Source: an uncultured Lachnospiraceae bacterium
GTDB taxonomy: Bacteria > Bacillota > Clostridia > Lachnospirales > Lachnospiraceae
NCBI GenBank assembly: GCA_902779305.1
Contig: CACZBD010000005.1
Coordinates: 62,001-126,000, forward strand
Direction: 5' to 3'
DNA length: 64,000 nucleotides
The position numbers and the translations under genes were made by a program. The notes beneath the pieces are model-generated. The model did no database searches. It was given only the letters and a program-made list of their open reading frames with translations, and was not told the DNA's origin. How positions within the stretch are numbered: position 1 is the stretch's first letter; every line of letters begins with the position of its first letter. Below, in pieces: positions 52,205 to 59,975 of this stretch.

Positions 52205-53611
52205 TTATCTGCGTTGTCTCATACGTCTGCGTTTTTTCTTTCTGCCTGAAAGCACCGCCATGATGATCGCCGCAACGAGCATGGCAACGATCACGACACC
52301 GGCAATGATCATCCCGATATAATAGCGGTTACTGTACGGATCATCCGGATTTGTGATAAAGCTGCCGCTCTTTGCATTTTTCAGCGCATCCTCCAAAGAC
52401 CAGGTCGCACCGTTTTCATCCTGCAGGGTGACTTTCGGGCTTTCGCCTCCGCTCCCGGGTGCCCCCGTCAGTCCCACGTCCGATGATCCCACCGCGCCAA
52501 GCTGCACGCTTTCCACATCCGCGGGCAACATATCCGCCGGGATCGAGACCGGCGCAGAATCCGTAAACTTTTCATAGTTGTTGTAGACCCTCGCAACAAA
52601 CGGTCCCCGGTATCCGTCCGGAACTTTGAAGGTCCCCTGCATCGAAGAAGCCCCCGCGTCCCAGACGTTCAGATGCATGAATCCGTTTTCTTCATCCGCC
52701 GCCAGATCCTGTGTGTCGAGGTCAAAATACATCAGCTTGGCACGCTCGTTTGGCTCGACCGCGCTGACTGTATAAGTCAATACACCTGTTATTTTATCAT
52801 AGGAATCTATTGTAAATGCAACATTTTCCGGTGGCGTTGTCACGTCATCCATCTGTCCTGCCGGGACCGGTACGGTCAATTCTCCGTTGACGCCCGCCTG
52901 CACCATGCCCTTCTTGGCACCATAGTAATCCGCGATGGCTGTAGCATCCAAGATCCCCATATGCCTCCAGGCTTCCTCGTCGCCGAGTCTGGAAAAGTCA
53001 TGTTCATTGTCGAGATACCCGTGCTCCAAGATGATCGTCGGTATGCCTGCTTCCCTGCCCATGCGGATCAGGCCGTAATAATCTCCGTTTTTGCCGATCC
53101 TGGTCTTGATGCCCTTGCTGACGTTGCCGTCCTCGTTCCACCAGCTCATGACCGTCTGCGCAAGGGAGTAGCCTTTGGCGAATTCCTCCCCGTAGGCGGA
53201 GGTGAAGATCTCCGTACCGTAGAAACGGTGGTGGGCGCTGGCATTATAGTGTACGGAAATGAGGATATCGGCGCCAACGGACTTCGCAAAATCCACGCGG
53301 TCCTGCAAGCTCATGTGCACGTCATCCGTACGGGTCATATGCACGGTCAGGTTACCGTACTGGGACAGTTCATCAAACAGGGCCTGTGCCGTGATCAGAT
53401 CAACGTTTTTCTCCATCACGCCGTTGTATCTTGCGCCCGAATCGGTCTCATCCTTCATGCCCTCCCCGCCGTGGCCGGGGTCGATCACGATGACTACATT
53501 CTCATACGCCATAACCTGTACCGGGAAAACGCAGGACATAAAATAAGCACCAATGCAGAAAAACACCGGCGCAACCCATTTGGTAAAGATCACCCTGCCC
53601 CACGCTCTCAT
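52205..53611 (-). CDS. N-acetylmuramoyl-L-alanine amidase, membrane anchored
   Basis: 468 residues. Signal sequence/first helix (~8-33), amidase_3 domain ~37-240: VVIVIDPGHGG (zinc His), GVMEKNVDLITA (zinc Glu), ILISVHYNASAHH (zinc His), and IILEHGYLDNEHDF (catalytic Glu). Then come a beta-rich region (~270-370), a Gly/Ser linker and a C-terminal transmembrane helix (YYIGMIIAGVVIVAMLVAAI) followed by a strongly basic tail. It cleaves the amide between MurNAc and the stem peptide. Having anchors at both ends is unusual and would keep it at the membrane-wall interface. Promoter at 53640-53668. Confidence 0.9.
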   Translation of the reverse strand: MRAWGRVIFTKWVAPVFFCIGAYFMSCVFPVQVMAYENVVIVIDPGHGGEGMKDETDSGARYNGVMEKNVDLITAQALFDELSQYGNLTVHMTRTDDVHMSLQDRVDFAKSVGADILISVHYNASAHHRFYGTEIFTSAYGEEFAKGYSLAQTVMSWWNEDGNVSKGIKTRIGKNGDYYGLIRMGREAGIPTIILEHGYLDNEHDFSRLGDEEAWRHMGILDATAIADYYGAKKGMVQAGVNGELTVPVPAGQMDDVTTPPENVAFTIDSYDKITGVLTYTVSAVEPNERAKLMYFDLDTQDLAADEENGFMHLNVWDAGASSMQGTFKVPDGYRGPFVARVYNNYEKFTDSAPVSIPADMLPADVESVQLGAVGSSDVGLTGAPGSGGESPKVTLQDENGATWSLEDALKNAKSGSFITNPDDPYSNRYYIGMIIAGVVIVAMLVAAIIMAVLSGRKKKRRRMRQRR

Positions 53612-53639
53612 ACACTACCTCTTGTATCTCCTTTGCATC

Positions 53640-53668
53640 ATTATAACAAATTCTAGTGGCCGATACAA
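53640..53668 (-). promoter_or_regulatory. Promoter of the amidase gene
   Basis: Minus strand: -35 TTGTAT (53663-53668), 17-bp spacer, extended -10 TGT-TATAAT (box 53640-53645). Confidence 0.75.
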
Positions 53669-53699
53669 CCTTTGCAAAAAGGTTTGGGGGCATAATCAT

Positions 53700-53728
53700 T
53701 TGACAGTCTCTGCCGTAGTTTCTATAAT
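53700..53728 (+). promoter_or_regulatory. Perfect-consensus promoter of aqpZ-ald
   Basis: -35 TTGACA (53700-53705), exact 17-bp spacer, -10 TATAAT (53723-53728). Both hexamers are consensus; a strong vegetative promoter, divergent from the amidase promoter 31 bp away. Confidence 0.85.
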
Positions 53729-53781
53729 AAAATTGTTTTTATTTTCCTATTACAAATGTAAACAAGAGGGAGGAAACAAAA

Positions 53782-54477
53782 ATGAAAAAATATGTTGCGG
53801 AATTTATCGGAACAGCGGTTCTGGTACTGATGGGATGCGGCACGGCCATGCTGGTCGGCTGTGATTCGATGGACGGCTGCGGCTATCTCCTGACAGCCCT
53901 TGCCTTCGGTCTTTCCATTGTTGCCATGGCATACAGCATCGGCAATATCAGTGGGTGTCATGTGAATCCTGCGGTATCTCTTGCGGTTCTGATCAATAAA
54001 GGCATGAGCGTCCGTGATTTTATCGGCTATGTCATCGCGCAGATCCTCGGCGCTTTCGCAGGCTGCGGCATTCTGGCAGCGATCTTTGCCATCGGTGACG
54101 TGCCCGATATGACCGGTTCTTTCGGTGCCAACGGACTTACCGGTGTTTTCGACAGCGCCATCGCCGGCCTGATCGTTGAGATCGTGCTGACCTGCATCTT
54201 CGTCATGACGATCCTCGGCGTTACTTCCAAAAAAGCAAATCACGGCTCTTTCGGCGGTCTTGTGATCGGCCTGACCCTGACATTCGTTCACATCTTCGGG
54301 ATCGGCCTGACAGGCACCAGCGTGAACCCCGCAAGAAGCATTGCACCGGCTGTATTTTCGGCGATCATCGGTGATCCGACGCCCGCGATCTCTTTGTGGG
54401 TATTCATCGTCGGTCCGTTTGTCGGCGCAGCACTGGCAGCCATCATCTACCGCGCTCTCGAATCCGAGAAGAAATAA
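53782..54477 (+). CDS. aqpZ: AqpZ-type aquaporin
   Basis: 231 residues, six transmembrane helices and two half-helices with NPA motifs (SGCHVNPAV at ~62-64 and GTSVNPARS at ~182-184). The aromatic/arginine filter residues Phe42, His170, Thr179 and Arg185 match water-selective AqpZ rather than glycerol facilitators. GGGAGG lies 8 nt before the ATG. It leads an operon with alanine dehydrogenase, an unusual pairing that suggests joint osmotic or alanine-related physiology (inference). Confidence 0.92.
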   Translation: MKKYVAEFIGTAVLVLMGCGTAMLVGCDSMDGCGYLLTALAFGLSIVAMAYSIGNISGCHVNPAVSLAVLINKGMSVRDFIGYVIAQILGAFAGCGILAAIFAIGDVPDMTGSFGANGLTGVFDSAIAGLIVEIVLTCIFVMTILGVTSKKANHGSFGGLVIGLTLTFVHIFGIGLTGTSVNPARSIAPAVFSAIIGDPTPAISLWVFIVGPFVGAALAAIIYRALESEKK

Positions 54478-54506
54478 CCTGAAACTGTTTGGAAAAGAGG
54501 TCCCCT

Positions 54507-55622
54507 ATGAAAATCGGATGTGTCAAAGAAATCAAAAACAATGAATTCCGTGTCGGCTTAACACCCGACAATGTCAGGGCATATGTCAGCGCCGGACACC
54601 ATGTTTATGTGGAAAAAGGGGCCGGAACAGGCTCCGGGTTTACGGACAACGAATATGTGGACGCGGGCGCTTCCCTGATGGACGAACCCGAAGAGATCTG
54701 GAAGCTCGTTGACATGATGGTCAAAGTCAAGGAGCCCCTGGAATCCGAATACCCGTATTTCCACGACGGCCTGATCCTGTATACTTATCTGCACCTTGCA
54801 GCCGACAAGCAGCAGATGGATGCGCTTTTAAACGGAAAAGTCAAAGCCGTGGCCTATGAGACCCTGCAGGAAAAAGATCATTCCCTGCCGCTTCTTGCGC
54901 CGATGAGCCAGATCGCCGGCCGCCTGTCCATCCAGGAAGGCGCCAAATATCTGGAAAAGCGCTTCGGAGGCGAAGGGATCCTGCTTGCAGGCGTTCCGGG
55001 CACCCCGAAGGCCAACGTTGTGATCCTCGGCGGCGGCACCGTAGGCATGAATGCCTGCAAGATCGCGGTCGGCATGGGCGCAAACGTCTCCATTCTGGAT
55101 ATCAGCCTAAAACGGCTTGAGGAACTGGATAATCTGTTCGGCGCGCACATTCAGACGCTGGTCTCCAATGACAGCAACGTGGAGCGTGTGTTAAAGGATG
55201 CCGATCTGGTCATCGGCTCCGTTCTGATCCCCGGCGGTTCCACGCCGAAACTCTTTAAGAAGAAATATCTGAAGGAAATGAAGGACGGCGCCGTATTCGT
55301 GGATGTTGCCATCGACCAGGGCGGCTGCGGGGAAAGTTCCCGTGTGACCACGCATGACGATCCCGTCTTTATCGAAGAAGGCGTCGTACATTACTGTGTC
55401 GGCAACATGCCGGGCGCCGTTCCGCGCACGAGCACGATCGCACTGACAAACGCCACGATCCGCTACGGCCTCGAGATCGCCGCAAACGGGCTCGAGGAGG
55501 CCTGCAAAAAGAGTAAGGCCATTGCGCTTGGCGTAAACACCTATAACGGCAAGCTGACCAACAAAAATGTGGCTTTGGCGCACGGGTACGGCTATACGGA
55601 ACTGGAAAGCCTGATCGGCTAA
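54507..55622 (+). CDS. ald: Alanine dehydrogenase
   Basis: 371 residues from ATG 54507 (GAGG 6 nt upstream); the in-frame ATG at 54489 has no site. Conserved: MKIGCVKEIKNNEFRVGLTP, GSGFTDNEYVDAGA, MMVKVKEPLESEY, AYETLQEKDHSLPLLAPMSQ (catalytic Lys/His region upstream), the NAD-binding VILGGGTVGMNA, and VDVAIDQGGCGESS with PGAVPRTST. It interconverts alanine with pyruvate and ammonia using NAD. Located 29 bp after aqpZ and followed by a strong terminator. Confidence 0.95.
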   Translation: MKIGCVKEIKNNEFRVGLTPDNVRAYVSAGHHVYVEKGAGTGSGFTDNEYVDAGASLMDEPEEIWKLVDMMVKVKEPLESEYPYFHDGLILYTYLHLAADKQQMDALLNGKVKAVAYETLQEKDHSLPLLAPMSQIAGRLSIQEGAKYLEKRFGGEGILLAGVPGTPKANVVILGGGTVGMNACKIAVGMGANVSILDISLKRLEELDNLFGAHIQTLVSNDSNVERVLKDADLVIGSVLIPGGSTPKLFKKKYLKEMKDGAVFVDVAIDQGGCGESSRVTTHDDPVFIEEGVVHYCVGNMPGAVPRTSTIALTNATIRYGLEIAANGLEEACKKSKAIALGVNTYNGKLTNKNVALAHGYGYTELESLIG

Positions 55623-55656
55623 GCCGCTTTCGTACGACCCGGAAAAATGCACAAAT

Positions 55657-55690
55657 AAACAGGTCCCGCTTCACGGCAGGACCTGTTTTT
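55657..55690. terminator. Intrinsic terminator after ald (probably bidirectional)
   Basis: ACAGGTCC (55659-55666) with GGACCTGT (55679-55686), flanking A-T pairs, followed by TTTTATT on the plus strand; the minus-strand trailer is also T-rich, so it can also end the ABC transporter transcript. Confidence 0.85.
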
Positions 55691-55746
55691 ATTGTTACAG
55701 CCGGTCATTTTCATATTGCGGACCTTCTTTACGGGAACAAACCGGC

Positions 55747-57522
55747 TCAGCTCAGCCGGTTCGCAAGATTGTAGAGATTTGCGTAGATCCCGTCTTGTTT
55801 CAGAAGTTCTTCATGCGTTCCGCTTTCCGCGATCCCGTCTTCCGTCAGCACCAGGATCCTGTCGGCATTGCGGATCGTAGAGAGGCGGTGCGCCACGGTC
55901 AGCGTCGTGCGGCCCTCGGAAAGCCTGTTCAGAGACTCCGCGACAAGGTATTCGCTCTCGTTGTCAAGCGCCGAGGTTGCTTCGTCTAAGATCAGGATCG
56001 GCGGATTCTTTAAGAACACCCTGGCGATGCTTAATCGCTGTTTCTGTCCGCCGGACAGCTTCACGCCACGCTCCCCGATATAGGTATCATATCCGTCCTT
56101 AAGCTCCCGGATAAAATCATCCGCACCGGCCTTTTTGGCCGCTTCGACCACTTCTTCACGTGTCGCATCGGTCCTTCCGTAGACAATGTTTTCATAAACA
56201 GTGCCGGAAAACAGGTAAACGTCCTGCTGCACGATCCCGATGCTCTGCCGTAAGCTCTTCAGCGTATATTTCCTGATGTCCACACCGTCCAGTGTGATCT
56301 TTCCTTCACTGATGTCATAAAAACGCGGGATCAGGTTGCAGAGCGTGGTCTTTCCGCCGCCGGAAGGCCCGACAAAAGCCACCTTTTCTCCCGCCCGGAT
56401 GGTCAGGTTCAGGTTCTTGAACACCTGATTGTGATCATCCGAATACGCAAAACTGACATTTTCAAACGAAATGTTCCCTTTCGGATCCACAAGGGGAACA
56501 GCATCCGGCTCGTCAAAGATCTCGATATCGGCATCCATGATCTGTAAGAACCTGTCGATTCCGGTCATGCCGCGCTGGAACTGCTCCGTGAATTCGATGA
56601 TCCTGCGGATCGTCGCGATCAGTGTCGTGATATACAGAAGGTAGGCAACCAGATCGCCGGGTTCGATCGCATGGTGCAGTAAAAAGATGCTGCCGAGGAT
56701 CAGCACGGCCAGGTACATGACGGCGTCAAAGATCTTCATATCCGTGTGGAACCAGGACATCAGGGCATAAAACTCTTTCTTCAGGTCAAAGAAGCGTACG
56801 TTGTTCTTCTCGAATTTCTTCTCCTCAAGCGTCTCGTTGGTAAAGGCCTTGACGACCCGGTGTCCGAGAAGGGAATCCTCTATGGAGGCGTTCAGTTCTC
56901 CGATCTGTACGCGCTGGGCTTTCTGCACCCTGCGCAGCTTCCTGTTGACTCGGATGCACACAAATAGCATGATGGGGAAAAACAGAAAGACCATCAGCGT
57001 TAAGGGCACGTTGATCGTCAACAGGACAATGAAAGAGATCGTAAACTTCAAAAAAGCGATCAGAAACTCTTCCGGACAGTGATGCGCAAATTCCGTCACG
57101 TCGAACAGATCGTTCGTGATCCGGCCCATGATCTGGCCGATCTTCGTATTGTTGTAATAGGTATCGGAAAGCTTCTGCAGATGCGCATAGGCGTCCGTAC
57201 GCATGTCCGTTTCGATACGGGTCCCCATGACATGCCCCATGTTGATCGTATAATATCCTGCCGCGCAGTCCACGATCCTTAAGAACAGATAGATCCCGCC
57301 AAGCTGCAGGATGACTTTCATGGACAGCTCTTCCGCCCCGGTGATCCCGATGTTTGTGATATAACGCATGATCATCGGCAGCGCCAGGTCACAGCCGGTC
57401 GTCAACGCGGCGCAGAACAGATCCGTATACAAGGTCAGCTTGTACTTCATCAGATACGGGAAAAACCGCCGGAACAGATCTCCTGTCGAATATTCTCTTT
57501 TCTCTGCCGCCACGTTGCTCAT
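55747..57522 (-). CDS. ABC exporter, fused permease and ATPase
   Basis: 591 residues from ATG 57522 (AGAGGA 7 nt upstream); a TTG three bases earlier is less likely. Six transmembrane helices in ~25-310, then the ATPase: Walker A VGPSGGGKTTLCNLI, Q-loop GIVQQDVYLF, signature LSGGQKQRLSIARV, Walker B ILILDEATSALD, H-loop TVAHRLSTI. This is the MsbA/LmrA-like half-transporter layout, working as a homodimer (or with a missing partner). Substrates (lipids, drugs, peptides) are not evident. It stands alone, with its own promoter at 57578-57605, directly after the terminator of the RNA candidate. Confidence 0.92.
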   Translation of the reverse strand: MSNVAAEKREYSTGDLFRRFFPYLMKYKLTLYTDLFCAALTTGCDLALPMIMRYITNIGITGAEELSMKVILQLGGIYLFLRIVDCAAGYYTINMGHVMGTRIETDMRTDAYAHLQKLSDTYYNNTKIGQIMGRITNDLFDVTEFAHHCPEEFLIAFLKFTISFIVLLTINVPLTLMVFLFFPIMLFVCIRVNRKLRRVQKAQRVQIGELNASIEDSLLGHRVVKAFTNETLEEKKFEKNNVRFFDLKKEFYALMSWFHTDMKIFDAVMYLAVLILGSIFLLHHAIEPGDLVAYLLYITTLIATIRRIIEFTEQFQRGMTGIDRFLQIMDADIEIFDEPDAVPLVDPKGNISFENVSFAYSDDHNQVFKNLNLTIRAGEKVAFVGPSGGGKTTLCNLIPRFYDISEGKITLDGVDIRKYTLKSLRQSIGIVQQDVYLFSGTVYENIVYGRTDATREEVVEAAKKAGADDFIRELKDGYDTYIGERGVKLSGGQKQRLSIARVFLKNPPILILDEATSALDNESEYLVAESLNRLSEGRTTLTVAHRLSTIRNADRILVLTEDGIAESGTHEELLKQDGIYANLYNLANRLS

Positions 57523-57577
57523 CAAAATATCCTCTGTCCGTATCCCGGACAGCCGTCCTCTTTTCGTATTTCAGACT

Positions 57578-57605
57578 ATTGTATCATATTTCCGTTTTCA
57601 GGCAA
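57578..57605 (-). promoter_or_regulatory. Promoter of the ABC exporter gene
   Basis: Minus strand: -35 TTGCCT (57600-57605), 16-bp spacer, extended -10 TGA-TACAAT (box 57578-57583), about 55 bp before ATG 57522. Confidence 0.6.
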
Positions 57606-57611
57606 GTGCAT

Positions 57612-57926
57612 AAAAATCAAGAGCGGATGCTGTCATCATTACCGGCACCCGCTCTTTACACTACATTTTCTACATCCAATGGACTATACCTCACTTTTGG
57701 TGATTTATACTGTAGTTCCGTATTCAGTTGTGTTCCGTAACACCGGATGTCCTTCTCGTACTATCTCTGTTCTCACAGTACCTGCTTCTCATCGCATTGG
57801 CTCATCTCTTGTTACGTCTATTCTGTCAAAAACTAATATTTAGGTGGACTGTACCTCCTTTACTTAGCATCGACATCTTGTTGATCTGATTCTTAAGATC
57901 CTTTCTGTTCTCTTCTCTCTTGGTAT
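57612..57926 (-). ncRNA. Candidate structured noncoding RNA, ~315 nt
   Basis: A transcript from ~57926 (behind the perfect promoter at 57933-57961) to the terminator at 57619-57656 would contain no convincing protein gene; the longest frame after a start is about 16 codons without a good ribosome site. Local stems are plentiful. GTACT/AGTAC closes a TGT-GAGA-ACA hairpin with a GNRA-type GAGA loop (57758-57781). GTGTT/AACAC has a 4-nt loop (57730-57743). TCAC/GTGA is extended by TATA/TATA across a 2x2 internal loop (57685-57709). A 12-base element, GAGGTAYAGTCC, occurs twice, 165 bases apart. It does not look like tmRNA, RNase P, SRP or a T-box leader by the signatures I know. It could alternatively be a long regulatory leader of the exporter gene. 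Confidence 0.55.
57619..57656 (-). terminator. Terminator of the candidate ncRNA
   Basis: AAGAGCGG (57619-57626) with CCGCTCTT (57649-57656), extended after one mismatch by four more pairs, then TTGATTTTTATG on the minus strand. It lies just upstream of the ABC exporter promoter. Confidence 0.8.
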
Positions 57927-57932
57927 GTACTG

Positions 57933-57961
57933 ATTATAATCCAGGGCTTTTAAATTGTCAA
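57933..57961 (-). promoter_or_regulatory. Perfect-consensus promoter with A/T-rich upstream element for the ncRNA
   Basis: Minus strand: TTGACA (57956-57961), exact 17-bp spacer, TATAAT (57933-57938). Directly upstream (57962 to ~58060) is a ~100-bp stretch of almost pure A/T with repeated A-tracts on the minus strand, like the UP elements of stable RNA promoters. This combination is among the strongest promoter signals in the window, yet no protein gene follows it. Confidence 0.8.
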
Positions 57962-58121
57962 TACTTTTTTTGATTTTTATTTTTATTTTCTATTTTCTTA
58001 ATTGTATTTATCTTATTATTTGTTAATATTGTTTGATTTGTTTAAATTATTCGATTATTTCAGTCGGTTCATCCGGACTGTACAGGGGAACAAAAAGCCT
58101 TTCTCCGCAGGATAAACCTGC

Positions 58122-58162
58122 AAAAAAAGCAACAAAGCCGGAAATGCCGGTTCTGTTGCTTT
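58122..58162 (-). terminator. Terminator of the glyA-to-DUF4358 gene group
   Basis: AAAGCAACA (58126-58134) with TGTTGCTTT (58154-58162), and an inner CCGG/CCGG pair, followed on the minus strand by seven T residues. The plus-strand trailer GATTTTT is also compatible with termination. Confidence 0.88.
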
Positions 58163-58199
58163 GATTTTTCACGCCGTTCTGTCTGTTTGCAGGAAAACC

Positions 58200-58655
58200 T
58201 TACTGATATTCCGACAGGATCTTTCTGGCCGTATCCGGCTCATTTGAAACGGAAAGCACAGCAAAATTTCCCGATTCCACGATCACCGCTTCATTCAGCT
58301 TATCGAGTTCTTCGGGAACATAGTCTTCGTAATTTACTTTCTGTTCCGCAACACGCGCTTCCAGAGCCGCCTTTGCCTTATCCGCGTCCGCTTGCGAAGC
58401 GCATTCGAGGACCACGATCTCCTCCGCGGTCCAGCCGCTGGTCTCATAGATCGCGGCGTTCTTCACTTCAATATCGGAAAGATTCAGGAACATGGATGCC
58501 GTATCCAGTCCCATGGAGCTCAGCTCATCCTGGTATGCGATCTCATTCAGCAGTCTTTTGGAAACCTCATCAACATTCATGGCACTTTTCGATCCGCAGG
58601 CGGTAAGCAAAGCCAGACCTACGATCAAAAGTGCTGCGATCACCCTTTTTTTCAT
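58200..58655 (-). CDS. DUF4358-type lipoprotein
   Basis: 151 residues from ATG 58655; AGGAGGAG precedes it, and the in-frame ATG at 58685 has no site. Lipoprotein signal MKKRVIAALLIVGLALLTAC with Cys about residue 20. The mature part (VDEVSKRLLNEIAYQDELSS ... AEEIVVLECASQADADKAKA ... VIVESGNFAVLSVS) matches what I know as DUF4358, found in Clostridia lipoproteins of unknown function, often near surface-polymer acetylation genes. It is the last gene of the group before the 58122 terminator. Confidence 0.8.
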   Translation of the reverse strand: MKKRVIAALLIVGLALLTACGSKSAMNVDEVSKRLLNEIAYQDELSSMGLDTASMFLNLSDIEVKNAAIYETSGWTAEEIVVLECASQADADKAKAALEARVAEQKVNYEDYVPEELDKLNEAVIVESGNFAVLSVSNEPDTARKILSEYQ

Positions 58656-58715
58656 TTTTATACTCCTCCTATTCTTTGCCCTCATTGATCTTCATATATC
58701 ATGGAAACTGCCGGA

Positions 58716-59936
58716 TCAGAAGATCACCGCGTGGGTACGCAGGTATTCCTTCCAAAGTTCCATATACCCGGCTTTCAGGTGGATCCCGTCTCCGGCCATC
58801 TCCGGCATCAGACTGCCGTCCGGCTCCGAAACCACCGGTTTGATATCGATATAATAACACTGATGCTCTTCCGCATACTGCTTCAGCGCCTCATTTCTGG
58901 CGTTGATGTTTTCATTGGAATGCGTGTGGTCGGTGCGCGATTTTTCGGCCGTCACCGGCAGGATCGCATGCGTATAAATGATGGCACGGGGCTCCATCTG
59001 CCTGATCTTCGTGACAAATTCATCATAGACCTTGATGAATGACGCATCGCTGCCGCCGAGCTCGTTCAGTCCGACTTTGATATAGACCTTCGTGAACTGG
59101 TCATAGGGCAGCGCATCAAAGATCGGTACTTTCCCGTTCGGCGTCTGTACGACCGGCATCGTCTCGTAGCGGAAAATGGAAAACGAAGTGACCGCGTAGA
59201 ATGTCGCGTTGGTCAGCCCCGAATACATGCCAAAGCCCAGCATTCTGGAGTCTCCGATAAAAAGCGCATCGTCAAAATAGCTCAGATCCACTGTCGAGAA
59301 CGGCAGCGGATAGTTGGCATTCGGATCATTGATGACCGTTGTGGAAGGCGCGGATGACCCGTCATCGGCAGGCTTGTAGACAATGATATCATTGGTGCCC
59401 GCGCTGATGACTTCGCCGATCCCGGCGATCTCGGAAGAAGCGCCGACGGCAAACTCCGTCTTCTTCGTATCCTCTTCCGTATCTTCTCCGGCTTCTTCGC
59501 TCGTCTGAGCCTCGTCTGCAGGCTCCTCAGCCTCATATTCTCCGAGGTCGACCGTGATCTTCTCGCTTGCCGCCGCAAAAATGGATTCATACTCTTCCTG
59601 CGCGGCCTGTACGGCTTCGTCCACATCTTTGCCGGTCACCGCTCCGTAAAGATCATGCGGTTTGATCTCCAGATCAACCATTGCAAGCAGGCCGCCTGCG
59701 CCGATGGCAATGATCACCGTCACGATGAGCGCAACGACGACCGCAAAGATCCTGAGTCCGCGCTTTGGTTGCCGGTTGTCGATGTCCGTCCATACGGGCT
59801 CGCTCATCAAAGACTCGGGCGCAACGGGCGAAGCATCCGTGGGCTGCTCATAGGTCTCAGCACGTGGCTGTACGGCCGCATTCGATCTCGTAAAATCCTG
59901 CGTTTTTTGATTTTTATTTCTGTTCTTTCTGCTCAT
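58716..59936 (-). CDS. SGNH-hydrolase-like membrane protein
   Basis: 406 residues. A Gln/Pro-rich cytoplasmic N-terminus, transmembrane helix ~62-86, an acidic Glu/Thr-rich spacer (~125-155), then an SGNH-type domain from ~225: DDALFIGDSRMLGF (block I, catalytic Ser in GDS), VYIKVGLNELGG (block III Asn), and GDGIHLKAGYMELW (block V Asp-His). The catalytic Ser-Asp-His set is therefore complete. Such enzymes remove or transfer acetyl groups on polysaccharides outside the cell. In this group with MBOAT and DHHW proteins it probably takes part in O-acetylation (inference). Confidence 0.85.
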   Translation of the reverse strand: MSRKNRNKNQKTQDFTRSNAAVQPRAETYEQPTDASPVAPESLMSEPVWTDIDNRQPKRGLRIFAVVVALIVTVIIAIGAGGLLAMVDLEIKPHDLYGAVTGKDVDEAVQAAQEEYESIFAAASEKITVDLGEYEAEEPADEAQTSEEAGEDTEEDTKKTEFAVGASSEIAGIGEVISAGTNDIIVYKPADDGSSAPSTTVINDPNANYPLPFSTVDLSYFDDALFIGDSRMLGFGMYSGLTNATFYAVTSFSIFRYETMPVVQTPNGKVPIFDALPYDQFTKVYIKVGLNELGGSDASFIKVYDEFVTKIRQMEPRAIIYTHAILPVTAEKSRTDHTHSNENINARNEALKQYAEEHQCYYIDIKPVVSEPDGSLMPEMAGDGIHLKAGYMELWKEYLRTHAVIF

Positions 59937-59975
59937 ATTTCACACATCCGATATTGAAATCTTCCAACATTTTCC

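Noticed and set aside
52673..53656. A 327-codon open frame on the plus strand
   Set aside because: Antisense shadow of the amidase gene; the amidase zinc motifs leave no doubt about the coding strand.
57758..57762. 23S rRNA fragment
   Set aside because: Only a ~14-base string resembles 23S rRNA; flanking sequence does not align.
57839..57893. A 16-codon peptide gene (MSMLSKGGTVHLNISF) within the ncRNA
   Set aside because: No ribosome binding site at proper spacing and no precursor or export genes nearby; kept only as a remote alternative.
57612..57926. tmRNA, RNase P RNA, SRP RNA or T-box leader
   Set aside because: None of the conserved strings I know for these RNAs is present (no T-box AGGGTGGTACCGCG-like core, no RNase P GAGGAAAGTCC core, no CCA-ended tRNA-like tail).
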